This document shows, in pieces, positions 45,515 to 57,860 of a DNA stretch of 64,000 bases (position 1 is the stretch's first letter; each line of letters starts with the position of its first letter). Location: contig NC_081411.1 of NCBI RefSeq assembly GCF_030272615.1, forward strand, positions 210,201,744-210,265,743, in the 5' to 3' direction. A model generated the notes under the pieces. It searched no databases. It was not told the origin of the DNA and saw nothing but the letters and a program-made list of their open reading frames with translations. The position numbers were made by a program, and so were the translations under genes. Origin of the DNA: Cryptomeria japonica (taxonomy: Eukaryota > Streptophyta > Pinopsida > Cupressales > Cupressaceae).

Positions 45515-46128
45515 GGAGTTATTATCAGTAATTACGATATAATTCTCCTAAGAAGTTGGCAGAACAAGGGTTTCATCAAGCATATTTTTTGGGAATGTAA
45601 AGAATTTAAATCCCTCTCCTCCTCTTTCTACAAATGTTTCTCTCTAATTTTTCTCCTCAATTTTCTTTGAGCATCCCTTTTTGTCTCCATGGATTCTCCA
45701 ATGAGACTAGTGGCTAGCGAGAGGTAAATGGCCTTCCTAGGAGACATATCTCAAAAGTGACTCGATGAGGTGCTTAATTAATCAAATAGGTTGTTTATGC
45801 ATGCAATGAAAGCTATTTTGCGGAGTTATTATTCGTAATTACGATATAATTCTCCTAAGAAGTTGGTAGAACAAGGGTTTCATCAAGCATATTTTTTTGG
45901 AATGTAAAGATTTTAAATCCCTCTCCTCCTCTTTCTACAAATGTTTCTCTCTAATTTTTCTCCTCAATTCTCTTTGAGCATCCCTTATTGTCTCCATGGA
46001 TTCTCCAATGAGACTAGTGGCTAGCAAGAGGTAAATGGCCTTCCTAGGAGACATATCTCAAAAGTGACTCAATGAGGTGCTTAATTAATCAAATAGGTTG
46101 TTTATGCATGCAATGAAAGCTATTTTGT
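45515..46128 (+). repeat. 307-bp tandem duplication
   Basis: 45,515-45,821 is repeated at 45,822-46,128 with only a handful of differences; the offset is constant at 307. Both units carry the stretch around CTCCATGGATTCTCCAATGA. High identity makes this one of the younger rearrangements here. Confidence 0.92.
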
Positions 46129-46690
46129 GTTTTGAATGTCTCCATGTGGGTAACAAATATCAGGTCAACATGGATATTCTAGCAATGTTTCTAGCCACAA
46201 TGTTGCACATGGGTTAAAAGAATGTAGTAGGAGAGGAGCTATGTCATTGCATCTTCAAAGACACTTTTTTAGGAGATTTGGATAATTTTTTGCTCTTAAG
46301 AATTAAAGACTCACTATCTCGCTTCCAGGGTAGTATTTGTTGTTAAAACTAGAATGGGGGAGGTGCCACAACTTCCAATTTCTACTAAACAAAATCAACA
46401 CAATTTAGATGCAAGGAGATTCCGGATTTAAAGGGGATTGGCCTTTTTAAAGAGATTAATGGGGCTCACAAAGATGGACTGGGTAGAGAGAGTTATAGGT
46501 GATGATGTGAACAAAGATGAAGAAAATGTTTAGAAATACAAATATGATGGATTCCTAGATGCTTTGGGGAGCCCATATTCTAGTGATGATGATAAGGAAC
46601 TAAGTCTAGAATAGGTGGAGAAATTGTTGAAGGCCATTGAAAATACTCAATAGAGATAAATTGTAGACATTTAGGATTCAAGGTGCCCCA
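45689..46690 (+). pseudogene. Decayed unrecognised reading frame
   Basis: From the ATG in the second tandem unit (about 45,996) a frame of about 105 codons is coherent apart from four stops (ILCFECLHVGNKYQVNMDIL, then CHCIFKDTFLGDLDNFLLLR). A further short acidic stretch near 46,480-46,640 (DGFLDALGSPYSSDDDKEL) is in a comparable state. The first tandem unit repeats the N-terminal part. No family recognised; possibly an accessory retroelement ORF. Confidence 0.35.
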
Positions 46691-47708
46691 CTGTGAGTTT
46701 AAGAAAGGGAAATCTATGTTATCATTGCCCAGAAACATGTTATTTATTTTATTTTACCTCTATCAATTATATTTTGACAAAATGTGGTTATAAAAGGTTT
46801 TGTTTTTATGTCTGATACTTTTGAATTCTATGGGAGTATTGAATAGTAGGCTCCCCAATTTCCTCTATTTTTCATAAAAGTATGTGATGAATTTTTTTTA
46901 TATAACATTTAATAGATATTCTAGATTTGGAATTTTATTTAGCCAAAAAAAAATTATAACCATAAGACTTCTGAGAAGTGTTGTTATTTGAGGATACATT
47001 CACTAGAAGTAAAATTGAAATAAGTTAGTAATATGTAAGACTTAAGTTATGCAGAGATAGACAATTGTGTTTCCAATTAACGTGATGTACTTTCTCTTTG
47101 CGTTTGCACTATGTTGAGTGTTAGGAATTAGTCCTCATATGGATAGTACATTATAGGATGCATATAATAATTATTTAATATTTTTTTATATTTTTTTATT
47201 AAATAGAATATTGGATTAATTATATGGATATTTCTTTCTACTAAGGTTCTATAAGAACTCAATACATTTGAGTTAGTTATTTTAGAAAGTTTCATATAAA
47301 ATAAAATATGAGAATCTAATATATATAATTTATTTGATAAAAATAAGAAGAATATTATTTAGGTATATTTTTATATATTACTTATTCTCTGTCGAAATTA
47401 GTAAAATATGCAACTCCAAATAGCCATCCTTGTTCATACATTTTATTCACCAAAATCTCTTGAGTGTAAATAATTTGGATAACGATTTTTATCACTTGAA
47501 AAAAACCATACCTATATGACTTGGTTTCATTTACTCTAGAATATATGTTATGCAAATTATTTATACAAGATGCCATTATTTAAGGCTACAATAGTATATG
47601 GATAGTTATTAAGTACATATACTAAGTTATAGGTATGGATGTCATAATTCTATGCATTCAAATGATATGATACTAGAGTTGTATTGGAGTAGATATTGAT
47701 TCTAGTAA
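46691..47708. other. AT-rich spacer with dispersed repeat
   Basis: No gene seen. 47,627-47,690 (ATAGGTATGGATGTCAT..., TTCAAATGATATGATACTAG) is related to 30,013-30,075. The LINE tail inserts immediately to its right. Confidence 0.5.
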
Positions 47709-47914
47709 TTTTTTTTGAAAAAGGGTAAAAACTTATTCAAATAAATACCAACTATACAAAAAAGGCTAAAATCCCTCCAAAAGAACAAACCAAACACGAG
47801 GAAAGGGTCATAAGGAACCTAGCCAAAAACCAACTAACTTCCCTGGTCTTTACTAATTAACTTATCAAAAATGATAGAATATTAAAAGGACAAAAGCCTT
47901 CGATCCTCAATATT

Positions 47915-49510
47915 TTACCCTTTGGGGTTCTCTGTGACCCGTTTGGCCAAACAGTCTGCATCTTTATTCTACTCATCAGGGATGTGACTAAAGGATATAT
48001 ACTCTAAAGTTAAGCAGAAATTCAAAATTTGCCTCACCACCAAGGATAACTACCAATTAACATCCTCTAATAGTTTAGTATTAAATATATCAATCACAAT
48101 CTGTGAGTCAAACTCACAAGCAATCCATCTCTATTCAAGAGCATATCCCCTTTCAATCACATAGAGAATAGCTAGGGCCTCCATGAGGTTATTAGAATGA
48201 ACCCCTTTTAATATGGAGAAAAAGAACACAACCTTACCATTACTGCTTCTTCCAACACCCCCAATTCCAGTAAGACCTTGATTTCCCTAGAGGATTTATC
48301 TGTGTTTACTTTTGAAACATCTTCAAGGGGAGAGAGCCATATCCCCCCTCTTTGAACCTTCTACTTGAAATTCCTTGATCTTCTACCAGCAAAAGAGTTC
48401 AAGCTATTGTCAACTAGATTTAGCTTCTTTAAAATCTCTCTATCTGCAGTATCCACTTCTACCAATAAATCACACTTAGCTGCAATAGTTTCCTCAAGTT
48501 TACCAGCAATATTATGCCACAAAGAGAAAAATTTCCAAAGATATCTCCTGAAATAATCTTTGCTTCCTTTTGAGTCAAATATTCCAAATGATGAAAGAGG
48601 GATCAATAGTCTAGGGAATCTAAAAAAAAGGCATCTGAGCAAGAGATCTACCCAAGCTATCCCAAAACTACACCAGAGAGGTGGCATGAATATAGGTGGT
48701 GTTCCAAACCCCCCACCAGAGATGCCAAATCCCCTTGAGTAGGGACATTAAAAGAACAAATGAGGCACATTCTCCTCACTATTTTTACACAGGACACAAA
48801 TTGGAGGTCCCTAAAATACTCATTTACACAGATTATTCTTAGTTAAACACTAATTTTGGGCCACCAAGAAGAGAAAAATTACACTTAGGCATTGAGAATC
48901 TATTCCATACCTATTTCCACTAGTCAATAGCCACTCTACCATGTAGTTTTCTATCTAACTCTAGGTATCTCGATGCAAATAAAAATTTGCCCTTCAGATC
49001 AAGATCCCGAGTCAAAGTATCCTTTTCCTTTAGGGAACTACAAATTCTCCCATCTAGGATTCTAACAAGCTCCTAATGATCCACCATAGAGCCACCCACC
49101 ATCCATTCCTAGGGGTCTTTCCAAAAGAAACTCTCCAAATTACCCTGGTATTTAACCTTACTGAACTCTTACACATTACACCATCCAACATGAACAAAGA
49201 GTTTGCAAAAAGACTGAAGATGCAAAAATGGGGACATGATCGAAGGGTGACCATCCAAAAAATCATACAAGAATAAGGCCTTAGAGCCCTTACTAAATAA
49301 CCAAAAGAGACCCTCGTTAATAACTTTATCCCCACACTTTAGAGTGTCCAAAATCATGGAACGCTTTCCCATAATAGGGTATCTAGATACATCACTACCA
49401 TAAACTCCTTGCAAGAAATTATACGATATAATTCTATCCCAACTTTGATCTTGACAACTACACCACCTCCAATATAACTTAGTAGCTAAGACATGGTTAT
49501 TCATCATATT
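47915..49510 (-). pseudogene. LINE ORF2 C-terminal part: zinc-binding region and RNase H
   Basis: 49,510-49,170 reads MMNNHVLATKLYWRWCSCQ and KALFLYDFLDGHPSI, the connection region after RT. The RNase H starts at about 48,310 with VNTDKSSR (normally NTDGSSRGNPG), shifts frame, and continues through GLTGIGGVGRSSNGK, NNLMEALAILYVIERGYAL with the catalytic Glu, FDSQIVIDIF with Asp, and HIPDE-stop-NKDADCLAKRV near 47,975-47,930. An RNase H here is typical of plant L1 LINEs. Confidence 0.8.
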
Positions 49511-49569
49511 TGGACAAAGCCCTAAGCTTCCTTCCTACTTCAGTCTACAAATGAAATCCCACCTAACCA

Positions 49570-51000
49570 AGCTTCACTTAACCAATAGTAACTTACCAAA
49601 CCATAAAAATTGACACAACAATGCATAAAATTCCTTAACAAAACTAGAAGGGGCAACCTGCGCAAAGAATCTATAGATAGGAAGAGCCTGCACCACTACC
49701 GTCAAAAGAGTTACCCTACCAGCAGAACAGAGCCACTGATAGGTCCGGTGAAAAACCTTTTTACGAAACTTTTCCAAAATTTCCTTCCATATTTCCCTTC
49801 TTTGAGGACCCAAATGAAGGGGAATCCCTAGATAAAACAAAGGAAGTGAGCCAATTTGAAATTCTATAATGAAAGCAATCCTACCCTAGATCAATCTAGG
49901 AGTATTAAAAAAGGATGTAATAATTTCCCTTATTAATTCTCTAACTCCAAGACACCAACCAGATGTCTAGATTTCTTGTGAAGCTAACTACCTCATTAAT
50001 CCTAGCAACTCCCATCAAATTTGTATCATCCCCAAACTAGAGATGTGAAGGAGGCAAAATATCACCCCACCTATAGCCCTTAATTAATCCTTGTTGGACC
50101 TGAGACTTAATAAGTCTACCAAGCCCTTTGACTAGAATGATAAATATATAGGGAGAGAGAAGATCTCCTCGGCAAAGATCCCTAGAAGCGCTAAAAATGT
50201 CAAAAGGTTGCCCATTAATGAGGACCAAAAAAGAGTATGAATACACAGAACTCATGACCTAGTCAACCCAAGCACTAGAAAATCTAAAGGCTAACAAGAT
50301 CCTTTGCAAAAAGGTCCATTTCACTCTATCATAGGATTTTACCATATCCAATTTGATAAACATGGCCTTTTCCTTAGACATTTCCATAGAATGAATCGAT
50401 TCTGCTACAATCACAATCTCATCCATACTTTTTCTCCCTGCAACAAATCTCCCCTATTCCTTAAAAATAAGATCTTAAACACATCATTTGAGATGTTATT
50501 CAATAAGTTTGGTAATGATTTTATAAGCCACACTGAATAGAGTAAAAGGCCTAAATTGATCTAACTTATTAGCCATTTTATTTTTAGGGATAATGGCATG
50601 AAAAGTAGTATTCAAATCCTACAAAATCCATTTATTTTTGAGAGATTCTTGAACTACCTCAAGGAGATCTAACTTGATAATTTCCCAAAATTTCAAAAGA
50701 AAACTCAATAGGAAAACCATCTTGGCCAGGGGCTTTCCCTTTCTTCATATGTAACACCAAATCTTCATAATCTTGGATCTCAATAGGTCGAATAAGACTC
50801 TCATTCATTTCTTGAGAAACTAATAACCAGATATAGTTTAAAATTATAGGTTCCTCCCCTCATGTTGGGGGAGTATCCTTGGGAAACACAGTGGTAAAAT
50901 ATCACAAAGGCTCGTAAAAAATTTCAACTTTAGAAGAAAAGTGGGCACCTTCTGATAACACAAGAGAGGAAATAAGGTTACTATTTCTATGAGCCTTTAT
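49570..51000 (-). pseudogene. LINE ORF2 reverse transcriptase
   Basis: Motifs on the minus strand: MDEIVIVAESIHSM (about 50,430-50,390); KAMFIKLDMVKSYDRVKW with the first catalytic Asp (about 50,365-50,310); VLINGQPFDIFSASRDLCRG (about 50,225-50,165); LLSPYIFIILVKGLGRLI (about 50,160-50,110). FGDDT at 50,036-50,022 stands where FADDT is usual, so Ala is replaced by Gly next to the catalytic Asp pair. The thumb-region segment FYLGIPLHLG...KVFHRTYQWLCSAGRVTLL is at 49,840-49,690. Stops and shifts are frequent between motifs. Confidence 0.85.
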
Positions 51001-51479
51001 AGAGTTATGAAAGAAGGTCGTATTTCTATCACCTTTCTGAATTGAGTCAACACAAGACTTATGCTTCTATAAAATCTCTTTGTGGAGCTCCCAGTCCTTC
51101 AATTCATTAATGGTGAAAGATTCCATTCTAATTAACTCCAAAGTCATGCCTTGGTTTCAAATTGAATGAGTGATGTTATCAAGATGAGCCTAAGCCGCCA
51201 TTTTTTTATCCTAGATATTACCAAATCTCTACTTATTCCATCTCTAAATATTATATTTCACAATTTGTAATCTTATGACAAAAGAGCACATGGCTCTACC
51301 ATGTCCTAGTTTTCCTTGTTACCATGAGGTAAAAATTAGGTCATGAAGAGAAGGATCTCACAATCATATCAACTAGAATTTAAAGGAGGGATTTCTAATA
51401 GATTTAAAGGAGACCACAAAGAGCTTTATCGAATAATGATCTGAGCCTTTCCAATCCAAGATTTTTGAGCTAGTAGCCC

Positions 51480-52118
51480 ACATGTCACTAATAAAAAAAC
51501 ATGACACTAAGAATATATCAAGTGTCTCTAACATCACATCGAGCCATCACACCTCCTATTATTCTAGATAAATATACCATATTTTAGCTTCACACAATTC
51601 ACATTCAAAACCTTAATATTCATATTAAGAAGGTGTGTAGAAGGGTTTAACCTTGTCACTCCTCCATATTTTTCCAAGTTGCATACTATATCAAAATTCC
51701 TAGGCAAAACCCAAGGGAGATAAGGTACCATCGACCGAACATATTTAATTTGCTCCCAAATATGAGACTTTCCTAAAATATTAATAGGTGCATAAATATT
51801 AGTGGAAAGACAAACCTCACACATCTCCATACTAAAATCAACTAGGGATATAGAATATTGACTTGAAATCAAGGAAAAAAGGGTAATCTTCCTTAGATCC
51901 TACAAGCAAGCCAAACCACCTAAATTACCAAAAGCTCCAACGCACTGACAAATCCCATGGGACCAAATGGCTGCCACCTTGTCAACCATACTATCCACTA
52001 TCAGCTTTGTTTCCTAAATGAAGACCAATGCAGGAGAATGTGTGCTAATAAAACCATGAACAAAATTTTATCTACAGATTTTGTTCATACCCCTTACATT
52101 CCAAGATAGGACAATCAT
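51480..52118 (-). pseudogene. LINE ORF2 endonuclease domain
   Basis: It opens with MIVLSWNVRGMNKICR, the canonical start of L1 apurinic-type endonuclease. Later segments are ETKL (about 52,015), WSHGICQCVGAFGNLGGL (about 51,960-51,910), LSTNIYAPINI (about 51,810) and PWVLPRNFDIVCNLEKYGG (about 51,710-51,655). In the last, the usual GDFN is changed to RNFD. This enzyme nicks the target DNA for target-primed reverse transcription. Confidence 0.8.
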
Positions 52119-52149
52119 TTCAAGGGTAAGGAGAAATGAGAGTTAATGG

Positions 52150-53454
52150 TGATGAGCTTAAAATATGCTCATAATTTGGATGTTATCATAAACTTTTAAA
52201 TGCCTTTACTTTTGTTATTTCATGGATGTTCAGACTTTCTTGAAACCTTTTTTTGGGATATCCTATAGCAAGATACTTTTATATTCCTGCAGCTCATTGT
52301 GTTAACTTGATTGCATTTATTGCCACATTGACTCTCTAAAATGACTGGTATATCGTATACAATTTTTTGAAAGATGAAGTAGATTTAAAATGTGTGATTA
52401 ATGAATAGATATCGTGTATGTGCCATATGCATTTTTCTGTTGCCTGTTACCTTTTGTTTCGCAGGTTGTTGCAGAACGATCGAGTCGAGCGCAGCCGATC
52501 TCGGCCTTGCAGTAAAGTCCATTTCCTGCATGACTTCGAGGGAGCTCCGGCGAAGACTCTGTGACCGAAACCATGGGAAAGAATTTTAATGTCATTCAAT
52601 CTGGAAAGAGTGGAGCGCTAGATTCTCTCTGGATTAGGTTGAATGCATAAATTCATTTATGGAGTTTGTTCCTTGATTCGGGGATATATTTTACTTCCAC
52701 GTCTTTCCTTGATGGAGTTAGTTAGTTAGTTTCTCTCCTGTTTTTAAATAAAGTTCTCCTCCTGTGCGAGAGAGAGAGAGAAGAGAGTTAGAATAAGATA
52801 GAATCAGAGTAGTAGATATCATGTAAGAATCAATATGATAAAAAAAGATAGAATCTGTTTAATGAGAGACAGAGTTTGTTGTTAGTTTCCATATCAACAA
52901 AAAAATGTATATCATTCAGTTTTTATGAATAAAGTTCAATGAAGTTCTGAGTTTAGCATCTGCGTAATTAGAAGATGCTTGCTAAGGGGCCCCACTTAGT
53001 AGATATCTGTAGCTAGTTAGTTAGTTGTTCTTTCCTATTAAGCTTCAGTTTGCTTTCATCTTTAATGTTTTTATACAAACTCAGCTTTACATTGCTCCTA
53101 CAGCACAAGGAATCCATCACTGTGCCTGTTCCTACAACATAAGGCCAGTTCATAGTTTGTGTTTCAGTTGTAGTTATCATGATTTCTGTTTTAATCAAAT
53201 CATAGTTGAGTTAAAGAGATTTGCATTACCTTCCTGTAGCGTAGGTAGAATTTCTTTCCAGTATATATTTCTGCTAAGATTTGACCAAAATGAGTTCCTA
53301 GTGCATATATTTTGCTGCACCATTTAAAGTATACGTCCCCTGATTTGACAAGTAAATGAACGTCTACAGAGAGAGATATTGGTCACTTGTTGAAATGCTC
53401 GATTCCCAGGAAAGGTTTTACTATGATTTTCATATCCTTTTGTGGGCGCGACCA
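52150..53454 (+). repeat. 5' LTR of gypsy element
   Basis: 1,305 bp, TGATGAGCTT to GCGCGACCA. It contains a (GA)n stretch at about 52,769-52,786 and GTTAGTTAGTTAG words. Compared with the 3' LTR it has about 32 differences in the first 485 bases but only about 4 in the remaining 820. Confidence 0.93.
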
Positions 53455-53459
53455 TTTTT

Positions 53460-53478
53460 TGGCACCGTTGTCGGGGAT
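53460..53478 (+). promoter_or_regulatory. Primer binding site of gypsy element (tRNA-Asp type)
   Basis: TGGCACCGTTGTCGGGGAT lies five bases after the LTR. It matches the tRNA-Asp primer site used by Athila-type elements (TGGCGCCGTTGCCGGGGAT) except for a G-to-A and a C-to-T change. Confidence 0.85.
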
Positions 53479-53589
53479 GGCATCTAGTTAGGAGTTTATC
53501 AGAAGTCATTTTTAGCATTAGTTTAGCTTGTTAGTAAAATTTTCTAATCCTTCAAGCCACTATTCATCATATTGCATGCATAGAAGAAG

Positions 53590-55090
53590 AAGAGATGCCT
53601 TGTGAAGGTTCCTCCCTAAAAATCTATTTATTGAACTACCATTTGACCCAGCTAACAACGAACCTGAGGAAAATCCATTCGCTCTGTTATTCTAGCAACC
53701 AAACATGGCAAATAATCCACCTAATAATCCACCTCCTGCATTTGAGTTTCCCATTGTCCCCCATGGAGATACTGAAAATCTTAAAAACATTCCCTCTTCT
53801 TTGCTTCCAAAGTTTTATGGCCTAGTCATAGAGGACCCAAAAACTTTTCTGTTTGAATTTGATGTCCTTTGTCGCAGTTATGACTACAACACAGACGCTC
53901 ATAAACTGAAGTTATTTCCTTCCATCTTGAAGGAAGGAGCTCTCATATGGTTCATGAGTCTGGGAAGAGGTGTCATCGATAGTTGGGAGGTCATGCAGAC
54001 AAAATTCCTTGAAAAATATAAGGAATATTGTAAGAGCGCCAGCAAAGGTGATGACATATTCCGAATTCAGCAGAAGGACGATGAAAGTTTGGAAGATTAT
54101 ATTTCCAGATTCTTATTTTCACTACAGAGGAACTCAAACCACACTCTCAATGAGGACTCTTAGAAACTATTATTTCTAGAGGGAATAGGTGATGCTTGTA
54201 TAGACGCCCTGGACCTGATAGGAGGAGGTGATATAACCCAGGTGCCTTGGGGTGATATAAAGAAAATATGTCTTAACTACTCTCGAGCAATAGTTAAGAA
54301 AGGTCGAGGTCATCATGCTACAATAGGGAAGTCTTCTTTTGGTGGATTTTCTCGAATGGAGATAACAAATTTTCTATCTGACTTCAAGCAGGACATCATT
54401 AATAATATGGCTACGCAACTGGACACTATGCAAGCTCGAAAGAAACATGAGGAGGCTGACGCAATTTTGGCCGAGTTCTGTCCATACTATAGACAAAAGA
54501 AGTGTGACTGTAGATGCAAGATGGTGGCTAATTTGGAAGCCAAACAGCTACCTACTGACTTCAAGCTAGTAGAAGGAGATGATGATCAAGTGTTCTTTGT
54601 TTCACAAAGGAGACCATGGGCCCAAAGACAAGGTATGCCTCAAGACCCTTTAACTTTTGGTAATTCTTATTCTGGATATAATAACCAATGGCAACATGCA
54701 TATAGACCACCACCACCCTGGAATCCACCTCAACCAAATTGGCCTAATTATCAGAACCAGCAATGGCAATCCCCTCAAGGAGGATGGCAGCAACCACAAG
54801 GGCAATGGACCCCACCTTCAGGAAATTGGCAGCAAAATTCCCAATGGCGAGGCCCTCAGCAATGGCAAAACCAGTCCTCTGGATTCTTGTAGCTTCCACA
54901 GCCACAACCACAAGCCCTTATGCCACCTCCTGCAGTAACTGCCACAAATCCTGGACCTCCAAAACAAACACCTATGCCTGCCTAGCCATTGCCCAATCCC
55001 AATAATAAGCAACAGCAGCAGCCTCAGTAGCCTGCGTATCTTGCTGAAGCCAACCAATATCAAGCTTATGCCTTTAATGTTAATGACATC
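53590..55090 (+). pseudogene. gag: gypsy gag
   Basis: The frame is coherent from about 53,590, upstream of the first ATG at 53,705 (stops at 53,603 and 53,693 interrupt it), so the original start was further 5'. The capsid domain follows: PKFYGLVIEDPKTFLFEFD, LKLFPSILKEGALIWF, WEVMQTKFLEKYKEYCKSA, ESLEDYISRF, typical of Ty3/gypsy gag. The C-terminal part is Gln/Trp/Pro-rich (54,650-55,060). A Cys cluster CPYYRQKKCDCRC (about 54,479) is not a standard CCHC knuckle. Premature stops: TAG at 54,161, 54,890, 54,983 and 55,028. Confidence 0.85.
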
Positions 55091-55093
55091 CAT

Positions 55094-55909
55094 TTGAGAT
55101 CTAGAACTACTTTACCTACTCCAAAACCGCCTCTGATTACTAAAATATCAGATTCTCCCCATGAAGAATCTACTGCACCTGTTGTTCCTACTGAGAACAT
55201 GCCCATAACTGATACAGTTCCTAAAGAGCCTGTTCTGCAAAATCAAGACAACCCACCTTTTCCTCAGAGGTTGCAAAGTACTGCATATAAACCCATGGAA
55301 GAACCCACTTTTGACATTATGGATCAACTCAAAAATGTGCAGATTCAAATTCCTTTATTTCAGGCTATTAAAGATATTTCTATTTTTGAAAAAGCTATTA
55401 AAGAAGCCTATTTGAAGAAGCCTGGACAAAAGAAAAAGGATCCTCAAACAATTCATGTATTAAGGAAATTGGCTGATATAATGTTGGGAAATGTAGTTAT
55501 TCCAAAGTATATTGACCCTAAAAGTCCTGTAGTGCAGATAAATGTAAATGGCCAAGTTGTAAAAAATGTTTTGATTGATTTAGGTGTTGCCATTAATGTC
55601 ATGAAAAAGCATACTATGGACTCCCTGAATATTTTAAACATTAGGTCTACACCCACAATTCTGCAGCTTGCAGACAGCTCCACAGTTAAACATGGGATAG
55701 TAGAAGATGTAATTGTCATTCTTGAATCTTGGGAGTATCCTATTGATTTCACAATATTATCAGTTAAGACAACTTTAGGAGGATATCTAGTTATTCTTGG
55801 TAGATCATGGTTAGCAACTGCTGATGCTTTTATAGGATGCCGTTCTGGAGATATGACCATTTCTGATGGGCAGTTTACAAAAAAAATTGGCTCTGTATCC
55901 GCCTGCTAG
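55094..55909 (+). pseudogene. gypsy protease region
   Basis: In the same frame as gag. After a Pro-rich linker and the segment LRKLADIMLGNVVIPKYI comes the retropepsin: VLIDLGVAINVM (about 55,567-55,602; DLGA is usual, here Ala to Val) and VILGRSWLATADAFIGCRSG (about 55,790-55,850). A one-base shift in the A-run 55,880-55,887 moves the following pol sequence to another frame. Confidence 0.85.
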
Positions 55910-57860
55910 ACCTCAGCCAGATTTGTCCCAACCTATTTGGCCAGATGTGGGGGAGGAAATTGAAGAAGCCAATTCTTTAGCTCAATTAATGATGATTCAA
56001 AATGACCCATTCTCACAACTTCAAAGTGAAGATGCCTTGTTGTTTCAAATTCTACAGTACAACTCTAATATAGGTAGTTCATCTGATCCAAATGGTACTC
56101 ATTTACAATGTTTCCTGCAGCAACCAGATTCTGAAAGTTCACTGCCTAAACTTCCAGCGGTTTTTCATAATTTTCTTCCACAAGAGGTACAAACATTACC
56201 TGTAGACTCTATGAGTAATCTCACGGAGCAGATAGAATTGTCTCAAGGTCATTGTTTGAATATCAATAACAAGCTGTCATAGTGTCAACAGGCTGGCCTA
56301 TTAAAAATGCTACAAGAATGGCATAAAGCTTTTGCATGGGAATATGGGGACATGCAAGGAATAGATCCTCGAGTTTGTACTCATAGGATATATATCAAAG
56401 AAGATTGTCCACCAATTAGACAACATCAAAGAAGAGTAAATCCAACACTTAGAGAAATAGTTAAAAGTGAGCTTCAAAAGTTGCTTGATGTTGGTTTTAT
56501 TTATCCAATCTCTGACAGTCAATAGGTTTTTCCATTAGTCATTGTCCCCAAGAAAGGTGGAAAATGGAGAGTATGTGTATATTACAGAGAATTGAACAGT
56601 GCCACTAAAAAAGATCACTTTCCACTACCTTTTGTAGATCAAGTACTAGACTCACTGTCTGGCAAAAGATATTTTTCCTTTTTGGATGGTTACAGTGGGT
56701 ACAATCAGATAAAAATTGCCCCTGAAGATCAAGATAAGACCACTTTTACCTGTCCATGGGGAACATTTGCTTATTCGGTCTTGCCTTTTGGCCTATGCAA
56801 TGCGCCAGCAACATTTCAGAGAGCAGTAATTAGTATCTTTGCTAATATATCTCATGAATGTATGGATATTTACATGGATGATTTCACTACCTATGGAGTC
56901 ACATTTGAAGAAGCACTGGTAAATTTAGAAAAAGTATTGAAAAGGTGTAGAGAGCAAAATTTATCTCTAAATAGTGAGAAGTGTTTTCTAATGATGGAAG
57001 AAGGTATTGTTCTAGGTCATCATGTTTCAAAGAATGGAATTCAAGTCGACCCTGCTAAAATTGAAGTAATTCAGAATTTACAAACTCCTACAAAACAGAA
57101 AGATGTCAGAAGTTTTCTTGGTCATGCAGGGTATTATAGAAGGTTTATAAAAGACTTCAGTAAAATTGTTAGTCCACTTTATGCTTTGTTAACAAAGGAT
57201 TCTCAATTTGAGTGGACAGAGGCCTGTGAAAAATCCTTCCTACAACTAAAGGACTTGCTTACTAAAGCCCTTTCTCTTCAAGGTCCAAAATGGAATTTGC
57301 CTTTTCACATACATGCTGATGCTTCTGACTTTGGCATAGGAGCAGTTTTGAATCAAAAAGAAAATTTAGTTGAACATGCTATTTACTTTATCAGCAAGAA
57401 CCTTCAAGGTCCTGAGCTCAACTATACTGTCACAGAAAAGGAGTTGCTTGCAATAGTGTATGCTTTGAATAAATTTAGGCAATATGTCACAGGTTATCAG
57501 ATATTCATCCATACTGACCATGCAGCAATCAAGTATCTGATGAACAAACCTGCCATCTCTGGTAGGTTGGCATGTTGGCTCCTGTTGTTATAAGAGTTTG
57601 ACATTTCCATAATTGACAAACTAGGGAGAGCTAATGGTGTAGCTGACTTTTTATCAAGACTTCAATCAGCTGCACCTGTTGAACATGAGATCATTGATGA
57701 TAGGTTCCCAGATGAACACTTATTTTCCATCACTGCACATATACCCTGGTATGCAGACATTGCCAATTATCTAGCAACAAACAGAATACCAGACCACTTT
57801 TCTCCAAAAGAAAAGAAATTGTTAATAGAGAAAAGTTTTAACTTTTCCTGAATTGCAAAT
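55866..57860 (+). pseudogene. gypsy reverse transcriptase and RNase H
   Basis: The frame continues through a linker (QPDLSQPIWPDVGEEIEEAN) to RT: EWHKAFAWEYGDMQGID, FPLVIVPKKGGKWRVCVYY, FSFLDGYSGYNQI with the first Asp, LPFGLCNAPATFQRA, and YMDD at 56,871-56,882. VRSFLGHAGYYRRFIKDFS follows. RNase H: IHADASDFGIGAVL (about 57,309), TEKELLAIVYALNKF with Glu, HTDHAAIKYL with Asp (about 57,513). Stops: TAG 56,280, TAG 56,523 (where Trp is expected), TAA 57,591, TGA 57,849. Confidence 0.92.

Larger units (their letters stand above)
47709..52144 (-). mobile_element. L1-type LINE, ORF2 portion (interrupted by gypsy element)
   Basis: The minus-strand LINE runs from the gypsy insertion at 52,144 to a poly(A) tail (T-run 47,709-47,716). 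ORF2 starts with ATG at 52,118 and ends with TAA at 47,917-47,915, about 1,400 codons, normal for plant L1 elements with an RNase H. Domains in order: endonuclease, RT, zinc-binding region, RNase H. Many stops and frameshifts make it inactive. ORF1 continues on the other side of the gypsy element (63,536-64,000). Confidence 0.88.

Noticed and set aside
53025-53327. 100-codon ORF inside the gypsy LTR, repeated identically at 63,106-63,408
   Set aside because: It is in the nearly identical LTR half, so identity reflects the LTR duplication. The translation has no domain and a chance composition.
55880-55887. Programmed frameshift between gypsy protease and pol
   Set aside because: The shift is at a plain A-run within continuous protein similarity, in an element already full of stops; an indel is more likely.
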